From SYAC01 sp046048055 (GTDB lineage: Bacteria; Planctomycetota; Phycisphaerae; Phycisphaerales; SM1A02): a DNA stretch of 64,000 nucleotides. Under the pieces are notes generated by a model that did not search any database, was not told where the DNA came from, and worked only from the letters and a program-made list of their open reading frames with translations. The DNA is taken from NCBI GenBank assembly GCA_046048055.1, contig JBJOGW010000079.1:1-64000 (forward strand), read 5' to 3'. This document shows positions 23,948 to 32,443 of this stretch, in pieces (positions within the stretch are counted from its first letter, which is position 1; each line of letters begins with the position of its first letter). Both the position numbers and the translations under genes were made by a program.

Positions 23948-24603
23948 TTTCGGATATCCGGGTACTTGTCCTCGATGTGGTCGTAGAACACCCAGGCGGT
24001 GTTCCGCACGAAAGTAGAGAGCAGTCCATTCTGGACCAGCGTCTGGTTGAGCTGGTCGCGAGCCGTCGCCTCCTGCGGCGGGAACTTGGCCGCCACGTTC
24101 CACTGGTCCACCATCTCGTCGGGATCGATTCCGTCGCGCTCGGCCACCCCCACGTGGGCCGCCGCCACACCCTCCCACATCCACCGGTTGCCGGGCGGAT
24201 GCAGGCGATACTCGTAGATGTCGACCACCACCACGCGGTCCACATCCAGCTCATCGGCGATCTGGCCCAGCGGCATGGCAGCCCAGTTGGGCTTCTGATA
24301 CTGGAAGTTCATCACCGTGCGCGGATCCAGCACGCGGATGCCGGGCACGTTCTCGTAGAGGCGCTGCGAGAGGTTGACCGCGATGTTGGGCAGTGCCGTG
24401 GGATGCTCGTAGAGCGTGCCCATGTCGGCCTTGGCCAGCACCGCCACGCTGCGGTTGTCCAGACCCGCGTACTTGGCCAGCACCTCGATCTTCTTCTCGC
24501 GCTCGATGTTGTGACCCACTGCGGAGACGAGCGCCGGCACCTGGCAGCCTGCACACGCCAGCATCGCGGTGATCAGCACCACGAGCCGGTTCACGCCATC
24601 CAT
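23944..24603 (-). CDS. lipoprotein, hypothetical
   Basis: This is a 219-residue protein with signal 'LVVLITAMLACAGC' (lipobox cysteine near residue 20), a charged helix ('GHNIEREKKIEVLAKYAGLD'), then a TolB-N-like alpha/beta body ('NLSQRLYENVPGIRVLDPR', 'ELDVDRVVVVDIYEYRLHPP'). It looks related in fold to the following lipoprotein, and the two may form a heteromer. ATG 24603 overlaps the DUF2752 gene end by 13 nt. Confidence 0.75.
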   Translation of the reverse strand: MDGVNRLVVLITAMLACAGCQVPALVSAVGHNIEREKKIEVLAKYAGLDNRSVAVLAKADMGTLYEHPTALPNIAVNLSQRLYENVPGIRVLDPRTVMNFQYQKPNWAAMPLGQIADELDVDRVVVVDIYEYRLHPPGNRWMWEGVAAAHVGVAERDGIDPDEMVDQWNVAAKFPPQEATARDQLNQTLVQNGLLSTFVRNTAWVFYDHIEDKYPDIRK

Positions 24604-25028
24604 CCCTTCACCTGCGCCACTTTCCACGCCCACGCCGCCAGCAGCAAGGCGATCGATCCCGCCAGCACGCGGCCCGATGCCAGCGGAAGCAGGAGCCGGT
24701 GCACCGGACGGCCCGACACCGCGTCCCAAGCCGCCACCACCACGCCAAGGGCCGACAGAAGGCAAAGGGCCAGACCCGCCGGCTGGGCGCCCAGCCCGGC
24801 CACGAACTGACCGCGCACCCCATGGGCAAAGGCCGTGGTCATGCCGCAGGTCACGCATGGAATGCCCACCCCGGCCGGCCAGCCGCATCCAGGCAGCCCA
24901 AGTTGCCGATGCGTGTCCATGCCCGTGGTCGACGGAACCAGCAAGGCGGCCAATACCAGCGGCGTGGCGCACGCCATGGCCACGCCCAGGGCGGCCAGTC
25001 GGGCGGATGGAGCAAGCGCGGCGGCCAT
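24591..25028 (-). CDS. DUF2752-domain membrane protein
   Basis: This is a 145-residue inner-membrane protein with about four hydrophobic segments. It carries the DUF2752 signature 'GIPCVTCGMTTAFAHGVRGQ' at about residues 55-75, with a CxxC pair next to a helix start. Its function is unknown. It leads a four-gene run in which every downstream gene overlaps its predecessor. A TAGACT box lies 10 nt upstream of the ATG, longer than the usual 7-nt spacing here. Confidence 0.8.
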   Translation of the reverse strand: MAAALAPSARLAALGVAMACATPLVLAALLVPSTTGMDTHRQLGLPGCGWPAGVGIPCVTCGMTTAFAHGVRGQFVAGLGAQPAGLALCLLSALGVVVAAWDAVSGRPVHRLLLPLASGRVLAGSIALLLAAWAWKVAQVKGWMA

Positions 25029-25087
25029 GGAACGCCGAAGTCTACCCAACCGCTTTCCGTGGACCACGCGATCGGGTCGATGGCGTG

Positions 25088-25093
25088 CACAAT
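25088..25093 (+). promoter_or_regulatory. -10-like CACAAT before a leaderless M19 dipeptidase gene
   Basis: CACAAT ends 7 nt before ATG 25101. The spacing fits the leaderless pattern, but the first base deviates from TAnnnT. Confidence 0.3.
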
Positions 25094-25100
25094 GTGGCCC

Positions 25101-26090
25101 ATGCAACGCGTCGTTCGTATCGATGGCCACCTGGACCTCGCCTTCCTGAGCCTGCAGGGCGTCGACCTGCTCGCCCCCTCGTCCCAACCGAGCCGTTTCG
25201 GGGTGAACCTTCCCGCCCTGCACGCTGGAGGCGTGCGCCTGGCGCTGGCCACCATCTTCACGGAACGCGGCAGCGCCGATCCGTGGGGCTACCCGGGGCA
25301 GGACCCGGATGGCGCCCACGCGGGCATCGCCGGTCGAAGGCAGCTGGAGATCTATCGGCGCTTGGAGGATGCGGGCTCGATCCGCATCGTGCGCCGGCGC
25401 GGTGACCTGGCTGGACTGGGCGAGGATGGTCCGCTTCGTGTGGTGCTGCTCATGGAGGGCGCCGATCCGATCGCCGTGCCGGAAGAGGCTGCATGGTGGT
25501 TCGACCAGGGCGTGCGCGTGGTCGGTCTCACCTGGGCCCTTGGCTCACGATGGGCCGGGGGCAACGCCGCGGATGGACCGTTGACCGCCAGCGGCCGTGC
25601 CATGGTTCAGGCGCTCGACAGCGCCGGCATGCTGCACGATGCATCGCACCTGAGCCGAGCGGCCTTCGAGGGACTGATGGCATGCACCGATCGGTGCGTG
25701 GTGGCGAGTCACTCCAACGCCGCGGTGCTGGCGGGGGACGCCCCGCGTCACCTGACCGACGGGCAGATCCGCGCGATCGCCGATCGCGGGGGCCTCTGTG
25801 GGTTGAATCTCTTCGGCAAGTTCCTCAGACCCACGCCTGGAGCCACCGTGTCGGACGCCGTGGCCCACGTGATGCATGTGCGATCGCTGGCAGGCGCCGG
25901 GAGCATCGCGCTGGGAAGCGACTTCGATGGTGGCTTCACGCCCGGGGATTGCCCGGAAGGCCTGGGCCGGCCCGAGGAACTTCCCAACCTGGATGCGGCG
26001 CTGGCGGCGGCGGGACTTCCGGCGAGGGAACTGTCCGCCTTCCAGCACGGCAACTGGCTGCGCGTGCTCGGCCAGTCGCTGCCGGACTGA
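25101..26090 (+). CDS. membrane dipeptidase-type peptidase, family M19
   Basis: This is a 329-residue zinc peptidase of the renal dipeptidase family. Ligands are visible in order: 'RIDGHLDLAF' (HxD, where most members have HND), 'LMEGADPI' (bridging Glu), 'HDASHLS', 'VVASHSNA' (second-metal His) and 'IALGSDFDGG' (Asp). No signal peptide is present, so it is probably cytoplasmic. It hydrolyses dipeptides in known relatives. ATG 25101 is at the family's N-terminal motif. It is divergent from the DUF2752 operon and convergent with the ParA pair. Confidence 0.88.
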   Translation: MQRVVRIDGHLDLAFLSLQGVDLLAPSSQPSRFGVNLPALHAGGVRLALATIFTERGSADPWGYPGQDPDGAHAGIAGRRQLEIYRRLEDAGSIRIVRRRGDLAGLGEDGPLRVVLLMEGADPIAVPEEAAWWFDQGVRVVGLTWALGSRWAGGNAADGPLTASGRAMVQALDSAGMLHDASHLSRAAFEGLMACTDRCVVASHSNAAVLAGDAPRHLTDGQIRAIADRGGLCGLNLFGKFLRPTPGATVSDAVAHVMHVRSLAGAGSIALGSDFDGGFTPGDCPEGLGRPEELPNLDAALAAAGLPARELSAFQHGNWLRVLGQSLPD

Positions 26091-26093
26091 GGC

Positions 26094-27284
26094 CTAGCCG
26101 CCGAGCTGGCGATCGTTGTTGAGCGGCACGCAGAGCCAGCCGTCCGGCAGGCGCACGAACAGGTCCAGACGCATGCCCGCGTGGTGCCATGGCACCGCAG
26201 CGGTGGCATCGGTGAAGAGCAACCGCTCCACCATCGGCATGGGATCCGCGGCCAGACCCGGGAAGGCGGCTCGCAGCAACGTGGCGTGGCGACGAGCCCA
26301 GATCGCGGCGGCGCGCAGGGCCGCCACCTCCTCGTGCCATGCCAGCAGGTGAAGCCGTCCCGACTCGTCCGTGGCGAAGGCGATGCTCGGATGATCCGGG
26401 CACTGGATCGCCACGGGCCAGAGACCTGGCAGCAGCGACGCGGGCTGCTCCGGTCGATCGCCACGCTCCGATCCGGCGGGCACGGAAGGGCCCGCCGGAC
26501 TCACGGACTGCGGCACGGGAACGGATGCGGGCGATGGGCTCCGGGCGACACGCGCCGCGCGAGTTGCCTCCTGGATCGCAGCCCGAAGGACTTTCGGGGG
26601 CACGCTCTCGCCGAAGAATCGCTGGTGGGTGACGCTGGTGCGTTCCAGCTGCGGGAACGCACCGGCAAAGGCCACCGCGTGGCCAACGAAGCTCTGGGCG
26701 CTCGTGTCCACGTCGCTGGCCACCTGCCGAGCGGTGCGGTCCTCGCATCCCACCACCGCCAGCGGCGTGAGCGGCGGCGCGTGGCCCGCCGATCTGGCGG
26801 CCTCCACCAGCCTGCGCACCCACTGGTAGGCCGCCGCCGTTGCCGCCTCATCGCCGCCGGTCACCACCACCACTTCCTCGGCTCCCAGCGCCGAGACCGT
26901 GTCGATCTCACCACCAGATCGGGGAACCACGAACCAGCGTCGGGCAACGGTGGCGGCCTCCAGAAGCCAGGCTGCCAGATCGTCCTGGGCGCTCTCCGCC
27001 CCCCCGGCGGCGTTGAGCATGGCCACCTGCACGCCATCGGCGGCCAGCCGGATCAGCGCGGAGGGACGGGCGTCGAGTCGCGCGGCAACGTGCCAGAGCC
27101 ACGGATGGGCCAGCACGGGCATATTTCCCGCCACCAGTGGCGTGATCACCGGCATGTCCACGGACCTCGATGGACCAACTCCGCGTGCCCGGCCCATGGC
27201 GGCCTCCATGCCTGACGTGGAGGTGGGCTCCAGATCGCCGAGAAACAGCGACGCCAGTCGATCAAAGCGGTCATCCAGGCTCAC
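26094..27284 (-). CDS. ParA-associated protein, possible degenerate MinD/FlhG-like pseudo-ATPase
   Basis: This is a 396-residue protein coupled to parA by a GTGA overlap. Residues about 95-220 read like a MinD/FlhG fold without a P-loop: 'ALIRLAADGVQVAMLNAAGG', 'ARRWFVVPRSGGEIDTVSAL', 'EEVVVVTGGDEAATAAAYQW'. The last segment mirrors 'ADxVxVVTTPExTAxxxAY' of FlhG. A proline/serine-rich linker (about residues 250-285) separates it from a C-terminal domain ('PSIAFATDESGRLHLLAWHE'). The function is unknown; a heteromeric partner of the upstream ATPase is an inference. Confidence 0.65.
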   Translation of the reverse strand: MSLDDRFDRLASLFLGDLEPTSTSGMEAAMGRARGVGPSRSVDMPVITPLVAGNMPVLAHPWLWHVAARLDARPSALIRLAADGVQVAMLNAAGGAESAQDDLAAWLLEAATVARRWFVVPRSGGEIDTVSALGAEEVVVVTGGDEAATAAAYQWVRRLVEAARSAGHAPPLTPLAVVGCEDRTARQVASDVDTSAQSFVGHAVAFAGAFPQLERTSVTHQRFFGESVPPKVLRAAIQEATRAARVARSPSPASVPVPQSVSPAGPSVPAGSERGDRPEQPASLLPGLWPVAIQCPDHPSIAFATDESGRLHLLAWHEEVAALRAAAIWARRHATLLRAAFPGLAADPMPMVERLLFTDATAAVPWHHAGMRLDLFVRLPDGWLCVPLNNDRQLGG

Positions 27285-28258
27285 GCCACATTCTCCGGGT
27301 CGCTGGGTGCCGCGGAGGCGGCAGGCTCGGCGCTGCCCGCCACGGCCGAAGGCTCGGGCGTGAAGCCCGCATGGGCCCGCATGCGAGCCAGCAGGTCGGC
27401 CACGCGAGGACTGGCTGGCTCCGCTGGCGACAGTTCGGGAGATGGCGCCGAGGCCGCAGACTGGGATCGATTCCGGGTGCTCTCCACCGGATGCGCCAGC
27501 AGCCAATCGGCCAACGCCGAGAAGTCCTGGCAGGCCTCGGAATCCGGCGCGTACTCGGTGACGGGCTGGCCAAAGCCGGCTGCCTCGCGCAGGCACTCGT
27601 GCTCGCGGATGGTCACCGGCAGCGTGGCCGCGCCGTGACGACGCTGGATCGCCGCGTACAGATCGGCCGCCAGCTTGGCGCTGGGCCGGTGCAGCGTGGG
27701 AAGAATGTGAAGCGGCAGCGGCCTTCCCAGGCGCGCCGCCATGGCCTCGATGGTGGCCACCTGCCGCTCGCTGCCCTTGAGCGCGAAGTAGCCGGTCTCC
27801 ACGGGCACCAACGCCTCGTCCGCCGCTCGGAGGGCGTTGAAGGTGAGCAGTCCGATCGTGGGCGGACAGTCCACGATGCACCAGTCGAAGCGATGCGCCA
27901 GCCGGTCCAGCAGCCTGGCCAACCGGGCATCGCGATCCGAGACGGATGCCAGCCCGCCGCGGGCCGCCTCCAGGCCTGCCAGGGTCACCGTACTCGGGGC
28001 CAGTCGCAGGTTGCGGGCCACCTCCCAGAGCATGGACTCGGGCCGCTCACCGCCCACCGGCTCGGCCAGCAGCGCCTCGGCAATGCCGCTCTCGATCCGG
28101 TCCTCTGGAACGCCCAGGCCCGCGCCGCAGTGTCCCTGCGGATCCATGTCCACCAGCAACGTGCGCAGGCCCCTGGCCGCCAGCGTGGCCGCCAGGTTGA
28201 TGCTGGTGGTGGTCTTTCCGCAACCACCCTTCTGGTTGACGATGGCGATCGTTCGCAT
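27281..28258 (-). CDS. ParA-family ATPase
   Basis: This is a 325-residue Walker-type ATPase of the ParA/Soj family. The N-terminus 'MRTIAIVNQKGGCGKTTTS' has the deviant Walker A with the signature lysine, followed by 'LLVDMDPQGHCGAGLG' (A') and 'CIVDCPPTIGLL' (Walker B). The last 75 or so residues are a proline/alanine/serine-rich tail that ends in a helix. No parB is next to it; instead a degenerate MinD-like protein follows with overlapping codons. It may position a cellular structure or segregate the chromosome. ATG 28258 is chosen at the family start; GTG 28270 is possible. Confidence 0.88.
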   Translation of the reverse strand: MRTIAIVNQKGGCGKTTTSINLAATLAARGLRTLLVDMDPQGHCGAGLGVPEDRIESGIAEALLAEPVGGERPESMLWEVARNLRLAPSTVTLAGLEAARGGLASVSDRDARLARLLDRLAHRFDWCIVDCPPTIGLLTFNALRAADEALVPVETGYFALKGSERQVATIEAMAARLGRPLPLHILPTLHRPSAKLAADLYAAIQRRHGAATLPVTIREHECLREAAGFGQPVTEYAPDSEACQDFSALADWLLAHPVESTRNRSQSAASAPSPELSPAEPASPRVADLLARMRAHAGFTPEPSAVAGSAEPAASAAPSDPENVA

Positions 28259-28394
28259 CCGTGCGTTCACTGACCCATGGCCGCCCCAGTCCGGGGGTTC
28301 GGGTCCCCACGCGCCTCCGGCGCGTGCTTGATGGGACCTTTCGGTCATCGGTCCAAGGCCGCCTTTCACTTTGAAGGCACCGAGAGCCCTGGCT

Positions 28395-29495
28395 TCAACC
28401 GCCGATGGCCTGCCAGCCTTCGGCCACCACGTCCTCGGGCGGGTCCGCCAGCACTCCGGGCTGACCCGGGCCGCGCAGCAGAATCAGACGCAGGCGTCCA
28501 CCCTCGGACTTCTTGTCAAAGCCCATGGCATGCAGCAAGGCACTCCGATCAACCGTTGCCGGAAGTCGCGTGGGAAGACCGAGTTGCGCCAGCAGTTGCC
28601 GCAGGGGCTCGGGATCCGCTTGGGGCCACCAACCCGCGGCGCGGCTGGCCGAAACGGCCGCCAGCAGGCCCAATCCCACGGCCTCACCGTGGTTGAGGCG
28701 GTCGTGCAGCATCGACTCCATGGCATGGGCAAAGGTGTGGCCCAGGTTCAGGTGGGCCCGCTCGCCCTTCTCCAGCGGATCCCGGGCCACGATCGCCGAC
28801 TTGATGGCGGCGGAGCGGCACACCAGCGTCTCCAGCGAGGGCAGGTCGAGGGCGGCCAGCGACTCGACTTGTGCGCGAATCCAATCCATGAGGCCCGGAT
28901 CCGCCAGCATCCCGTGCTTGAGGCACTCCGCCATGCCCGCTGATCGCTCCCGGGCAGGCAGCGTGGTGAGCGTGCGGACATCGGCCACGATCCGCACGGG
29001 AGCATGGAATGCACCGACCATGTTCTTGCCCAGCCCACCCGCCGGGAGCGGCACGTTCACTGCGGTCTTGCCGCCGATGCTGGCATCGACCATGGCCAGC
29101 AGCGTGGTCGGCACGGCGATCCAGTCGATGCCCCGCAGGTACGTGGCCGCCGCGAAGCCCGCCAGATCGCCCACGATGCCGCCTCCCATCGCCACCAACA
29201 CGTCGGCGCGCTGCATGCCCTCCGCGAGCATGGCCTGCCAGAGCGACTGCACCGCCTGCATCGACTTGCCGGGTTCCGAGGCCGCGATCTCGCGCTGGTG
29301 CACCTGCAACCCCGACGCAGCGAGGGACCGGCTGGCCGCGGCACCCCATGGCGAGCGCACGTTGGCGTCCACAGCCAGCATCACGTGCCTGGCTCGCGGC
29401 ACCGCGTGCTTGAGCAGCGAACCCAGTTCGTCCAGCGTTCCACGACCCACCCGCGGCATGTGCGGATCCGCGTCGGAAGCGTGGGGCGTGGCCAT
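28395..29495 (-). CDS. aroB: 3-dehydroquinate synthase
   Basis: AroB converts DAHP to 3-dehydroquinate, step 2 of the shikimate pathway, using NAD and a divalent metal. The 366-residue product has the NAD and metal motifs 'MGGGIVGDLAGFAAATYLRG', 'PTTLLAMVDASIGGKTAVN', 'GMAECLKHGMLADP' and 'LNLGHTFAHAMES' (metal His). The N-terminus differs from E. coli but lengths agree. It lies 44 nt downstream of olsF on the same strand. No other aro gene is near. Confidence 0.95.
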   Translation of the reverse strand: MATPHASDADPHMPRVGRGTLDELGSLLKHAVPRARHVMLAVDANVRSPWGAAASRSLAASGLQVHQREIAASEPGKSMQAVQSLWQAMLAEGMQRADVLVAMGGGIVGDLAGFAAATYLRGIDWIAVPTTLLAMVDASIGGKTAVNVPLPAGGLGKNMVGAFHAPVRIVADVRTLTTLPARERSAGMAECLKHGMLADPGLMDWIRAQVESLAALDLPSLETLVCRSAAIKSAIVARDPLEKGERAHLNLGHTFAHAMESMLHDRLNHGEAVGLGLLAAVSASRAAGWWPQADPEPLRQLLAQLGLPTRLPATVDRSALLHAMGFDKKSEGGRLRLILLRGPGQPGVLADPPEDVVAEGWQAIGG

Positions 29496-29539
29496 GGCGG
29501 CATGCTCCCGCAAGCGTCGGGCGGCGGCAAGCCCGCGGC

Positions 29540-31354
29540 TCAGGCCGACGGCACGAATCCCAGCCGGGCGTGGTGCCCGCGGAAGCGGTCCGCCCCCTCG
29601 CCGAAGTAGAAGTCCTGCAGCCGTCGCGGGGCCATCCGCATGTCGAGGTACATGAGCGCGTCGACCACGTTGCCGAAGTCGGCATCCACGTTGAAGGCGA
29701 TCAGGCGCGCGTTGAGCTTGAGATACTGCCGCAGCAGCACGGGGACGCTCCTGCCACCCCGCTCGATCTCGCGCACCACGCGGTCCACGTCCTCCACGCT
29801 GCGGACCACCGCCTGGGTGTGATCCGGGTCCCAATCCAGGAACGGCTCCGTCGCGGGCGGGTTGCGCGGGCGCACGCTGGCGGCGAAGGCGTTGGCGGCC
29901 TTGTGGCTCTCCAGGAACGCCATGATGAACCGCTTGGACATGCTCTGGTACTCGTCCGAGATGCTGACGGGGCCGAACAGCATGGCGTAGCGCGGATCGC
30001 GCAACGCGATCTGGGCCAGACCCTTCCACAGCAGCATCAGCGGCGTGGGGCGGCGCTGCCAGGCCGGGGCGACCCAACTGCGTCCAAGCTCGATGGCCGG
30101 GCCCAGCGCCTCCACGGCCGACGGTGGGTAGCGGAAGAGCGTGCTGGTGTAGAGGCCGTCGATCCCCTGCTCGCGCAGGATCTCGTCGGTGAAGCCGAGC
30201 CGGTAGCCGCCCACCACCTCCTGCGTGCGGGCGTTCCACACCAGCATCTGCCGATACCGCGCGTCGAAGCGGTCGATGTCGATGGCCTTGCCGGTGCCCT
30301 CGCCCACGCTGCGAAAGCTGATCTCACGCAGGCGGCCGATCTCGAGCATGTTCAGCGGGATCCGCTCGCTGCGGGTGCAGTAGACCTCCATCTCGCCGGA
30401 ACGCAGCAGCAGGTCCTCGGGCGGCAGTCCAGCCAGTTCGGCGGCCAGTTCCGCCGGATCGTGCTGCGGACGGTCCGCCACCGGATGCGGCGAGACCAGC
30501 GAGGGCGGCGCGTGACGCGGACGATCCAGCCGGGTGCGCAGGAGGTACGTGCGCACGCGCAGGTGACGCATGATGTCGTCGTCGCCGCCCTGCGCCAGCA
30601 GTTCCTCGGCGGGGATGGGCGAGCCCACCACCAGCCGCACCTGCCGACCCCGGGCCGCCAGGTACTCGCGCGTCAGCATGAGCGTGCGGAGGAACGGGTG
30701 GATCAGCCCCGCCAACTGGAATCGGAACCGGTTGGAGCCGTCCACAAAGACCGGCAGCACCGTGGCATGCGTGCGGCGGGCGATGCGGGCCAGCTGCGTC
30801 TTCCAGTGACCATCCACCGCATGCCACCGCCCCCATCGGATGTGGCTCACCTCGCCGGCGGGGAACACGATCACGCAATGCCCCTGCTCCAGCCAGTCCA
30901 GGACCTGTCGAAGCGTTCGGGCGTTGGCCGTGCGCGCGTCGGACTCGTGCAGCACGCTGGCCGCGAAAGAGCGTTCCCGCACCACCGGCAGCGCGGTGAG
31001 CAGCTGGTTGGCGATGAAGCGAGCGTCCGGGCGGACGCCATCAAGCAGCGTGGCCAGCACCTGCGGATCCGCACCGCCGAAGGCGTGGTTGGCCACCACC
31101 AGCAACGGACCGGTGCGGGGAATTCGGGACACGTCCTCCTCGCTGACGAGGGCCCGGATGCCCGTGACCCGGTTCAACCGCTCCAGACGGGACAGATCGC
31201 CCGGCAACGCATCGCACGCCCGGAAGATCCGCCGCATCAGGTGAAGGCCCAGGAGTCGATCCACGACCGGGGCGACCAAGGCCCACGCCCATCGAAGGGG
31301 GGCTGGCCCCGTGAGGGCGGGCAGGCGGGGAGGATCGCGGTCCAGTCGCTCCAT
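29540..31354 (-). CDS. olsF: bifunctional ornithine lipid synthase (OlsF-like: acyltransferase + GNAT fusion)
   Basis: This is a 604-residue fusion. The N-terminal half (about residues 75-290) is a PlsC/OlsA-like 1-acyl acyltransferase with 'LLVVANHAFGGADP' (HxxxxD-type motif) and 'IVFPAGEVSHI'. The C-terminal half (about residues 330-560) is an OlsB-like N-acyltransferase of the GNAT/hemolysin-associated type ('YCTRSERIPLNMLEIGRLRE', 'GGYRLGFTDEIL', 'YAMLFGPVSISDEYQSMSK'). Fused OlsF enzymes make ornithine lipids from ornithine and two acyl-ACPs. The assignment follows the domain order; whether ornithine is the head group is inferred. Confidence 0.82.
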   Translation of the reverse strand: MERLDRDPPRLPALTGPAPLRWAWALVAPVVDRLLGLHLMRRIFRACDALPGDLSRLERLNRVTGIRALVSEEDVSRIPRTGPLLVVANHAFGGADPQVLATLLDGVRPDARFIANQLLTALPVVRERSFAASVLHESDARTANARTLRQVLDWLEQGHCVIVFPAGEVSHIRWGRWHAVDGHWKTQLARIARRTHATVLPVFVDGSNRFRFQLAGLIHPFLRTLMLTREYLAARGRQVRLVVGSPIPAEELLAQGGDDDIMRHLRVRTYLLRTRLDRPRHAPPSLVSPHPVADRPQHDPAELAAELAGLPPEDLLLRSGEMEVYCTRSERIPLNMLEIGRLREISFRSVGEGTGKAIDIDRFDARYRQMLVWNARTQEVVGGYRLGFTDEILREQGIDGLYTSTLFRYPPSAVEALGPAIELGRSWVAPAWQRRPTPLMLLWKGLAQIALRDPRYAMLFGPVSISDEYQSMSKRFIMAFLESHKAANAFAASVRPRNPPATEPFLDWDPDHTQAVVRSVEDVDRVVREIERGGRSVPVLLRQYLKLNARLIAFNVDADFGNVVDALMYLDMRMAPRRLQDFYFGEGADRFRGHHARLGFVPSA

Positions 31355-31363
31355 CCGGCGGGC

Positions 31364-31369
31364 AATGTA
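31364..31369 (-). promoter_or_regulatory. -10-like TACATT before olsF
   Basis: On the minus strand TACATT ends 9 nt before the ATG at 31354, a little outside the 6-8 nt window typical of the leaderless candidates. Confidence 0.3.
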
Positions 31370-31461
31370 GCCGTGCAGAGGCCGCCATGGTTCAGGAAGC
31401 GCTTGCCACGCTCAGGAACACGCGTGGTCGCGAGCGGCCCGCCGCTGGCTCGCCGTGAAAG

Positions 31462-31536
31462 TGACCCCAAGGGGATTCGAACCCCTGTCCCCACCGTGAA
31501 AGGGTGGTGTCCTAGACCGGGCTAGACGATGGGGCC
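31462..31536 (-). tRNA. tRNA-Glu(UUC)
   Basis: The minus strand folds as a 75-nt cloverleaf. It has an acceptor GGCCCCA pairing TGGGGTC, an anticodon loop CTTTCAC with anticodon TTC, and a T-arm with GGTTCGAATCC. CCA is not encoded. A second tRNA-Glu lies 139 bp upstream on the same strand. Confidence 0.95.
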
Positions 31537-31675
31537 GGTGGACCGAGGCACCGAGCATACGGGGCCGGGCGTCTCCGGGCGAGTGACCGCGACGCGCCTG
31601 GGCACAGGGAACCTGCGCTGGTGCGAAACGCGAGGTTCCAAAAACGGCGAAGGCCGCCGCGGCGGCCTCTGCCAG

Positions 31676-31750
31676 TGACCCCAAGGGGATTCGAACCCCT
31701 GTTCCATCCGTGAGAGGGATGTGTCCTGAACCGGGCTAGACGATGGGGCC
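31676..31750 (-). tRNA. tRNA-Glu(CUC)
   Basis: This 75-nt cloverleaf has the same acceptor, D-arm and T-arm as the neighbouring tRNA-Glu. The anticodon loop is CTCTCAC (anticodon CTC) and the anticodon stem differs (CATCC/GGATG). CCA is not encoded. The two Glu isoacceptors are probably co-transcribed. Confidence 0.95.
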
Positions 31751-31813
31751 AGGAGAACGGCAGTGTAGTGCGGTCCCGCACGAGGCTCAAGGCCGCTACC
31801 GTGCAGGCTTGCC

Positions 31814-32443
31814 ATGCTGGTCCTCTGCCCCACGCACTTCGAGGCCTCCCATGTCCGTCGCCTGCTCCAGCCGCGCGGCCTTCGTGCCCATGTGATCGGC
31901 GTCGGCGGATCCTGCGAGCCGCGCCTGCGGGCGATCGCGGCGGCCCATCCCGGACCGCACCGCGCGGTGCTGGTGGGCATCGCGGGCGCGCTCCGCCCGC
32001 AGGCCGCCGTGGGCGAGGCCTATCAGGCCGAGCGCGTGATCGACGAGTTTGGTGCCACGCATCTCCCCTCCGGCTCGGCCGCCGGACCGCGACTGCCGCT
32101 GCTCTGCGCGCGCGACGTGGTGGTGGGCGAGTCGGCGCGGGAGGCCGCCGCATCACGGTCGGGTGCCGCCATGGTGGACATGGAGTGCGGACCGTTCGCG
32201 CGCGTGGCGGCCCAGGCCGGATGGCGATGGGCGGTGGTGCGCGGCATCAGTGACGACGCGGCTGCGGAACTTCCGCCCGAGGTGATGCGCTGGCTTCGGC
32301 TGGATGGCCGGCTGAACGTGCCCAACCTGGCAGCGGACCTGCTGCGCAAGCCGCGACTCTGGGGGGCGGTGCGGTCCATGCACCGACACGCGTCGGTGGC
32401 CATGCGCAGCGCGGCCTCGCTGCTGGCGGAGTCACTCGCGTGA
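31814..32443 (+). CDS. phosphorylase-superfamily nucleosidase (MTAN/HpnG-like)
   Basis: This is a 209-residue protein of the PNP/MTAN superfamily. Visible motifs are 'AVLVGIAGALRPQAAVGEAY' (substrate-entry loop, MTAN GVAG-like) and 'AAMVDMECGPFARVAAQAG' (base/ribose-binding VDME, with the catalytic Glu), then 'WAVVRGISDDA'. It is shorter than MTAN and could be a hopanoid-associated HpnG-type or futalosine-type nucleosidase. The stop overlaps the nadD start (GTGA). Confidence 0.75.
   Translation: MLVLCPTHFEASHVRRLLQPRGLRAHVIGVGGSCEPRLRAIAAAHPGPHRAVLVGIAGALRPQAAVGEAYQAERVIDEFGATHLPSGSAAGPRLPLLCARDVVVGESAREAAASRSGAAMVDMECGPFARVAAQAGWRWAVVRGISDDAAAELPPEVMRWLRLDGRLNVPNLAADLLRKPRLWGAVRSMHRHASVAMRSAASLLAESLA

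Noticed and set aside
31462..31750. Direct repeats around 31462 and 31676
   Set aside because: They are the two paralogous tRNA-Glu genes, not a mobile or CRISPR repeat.
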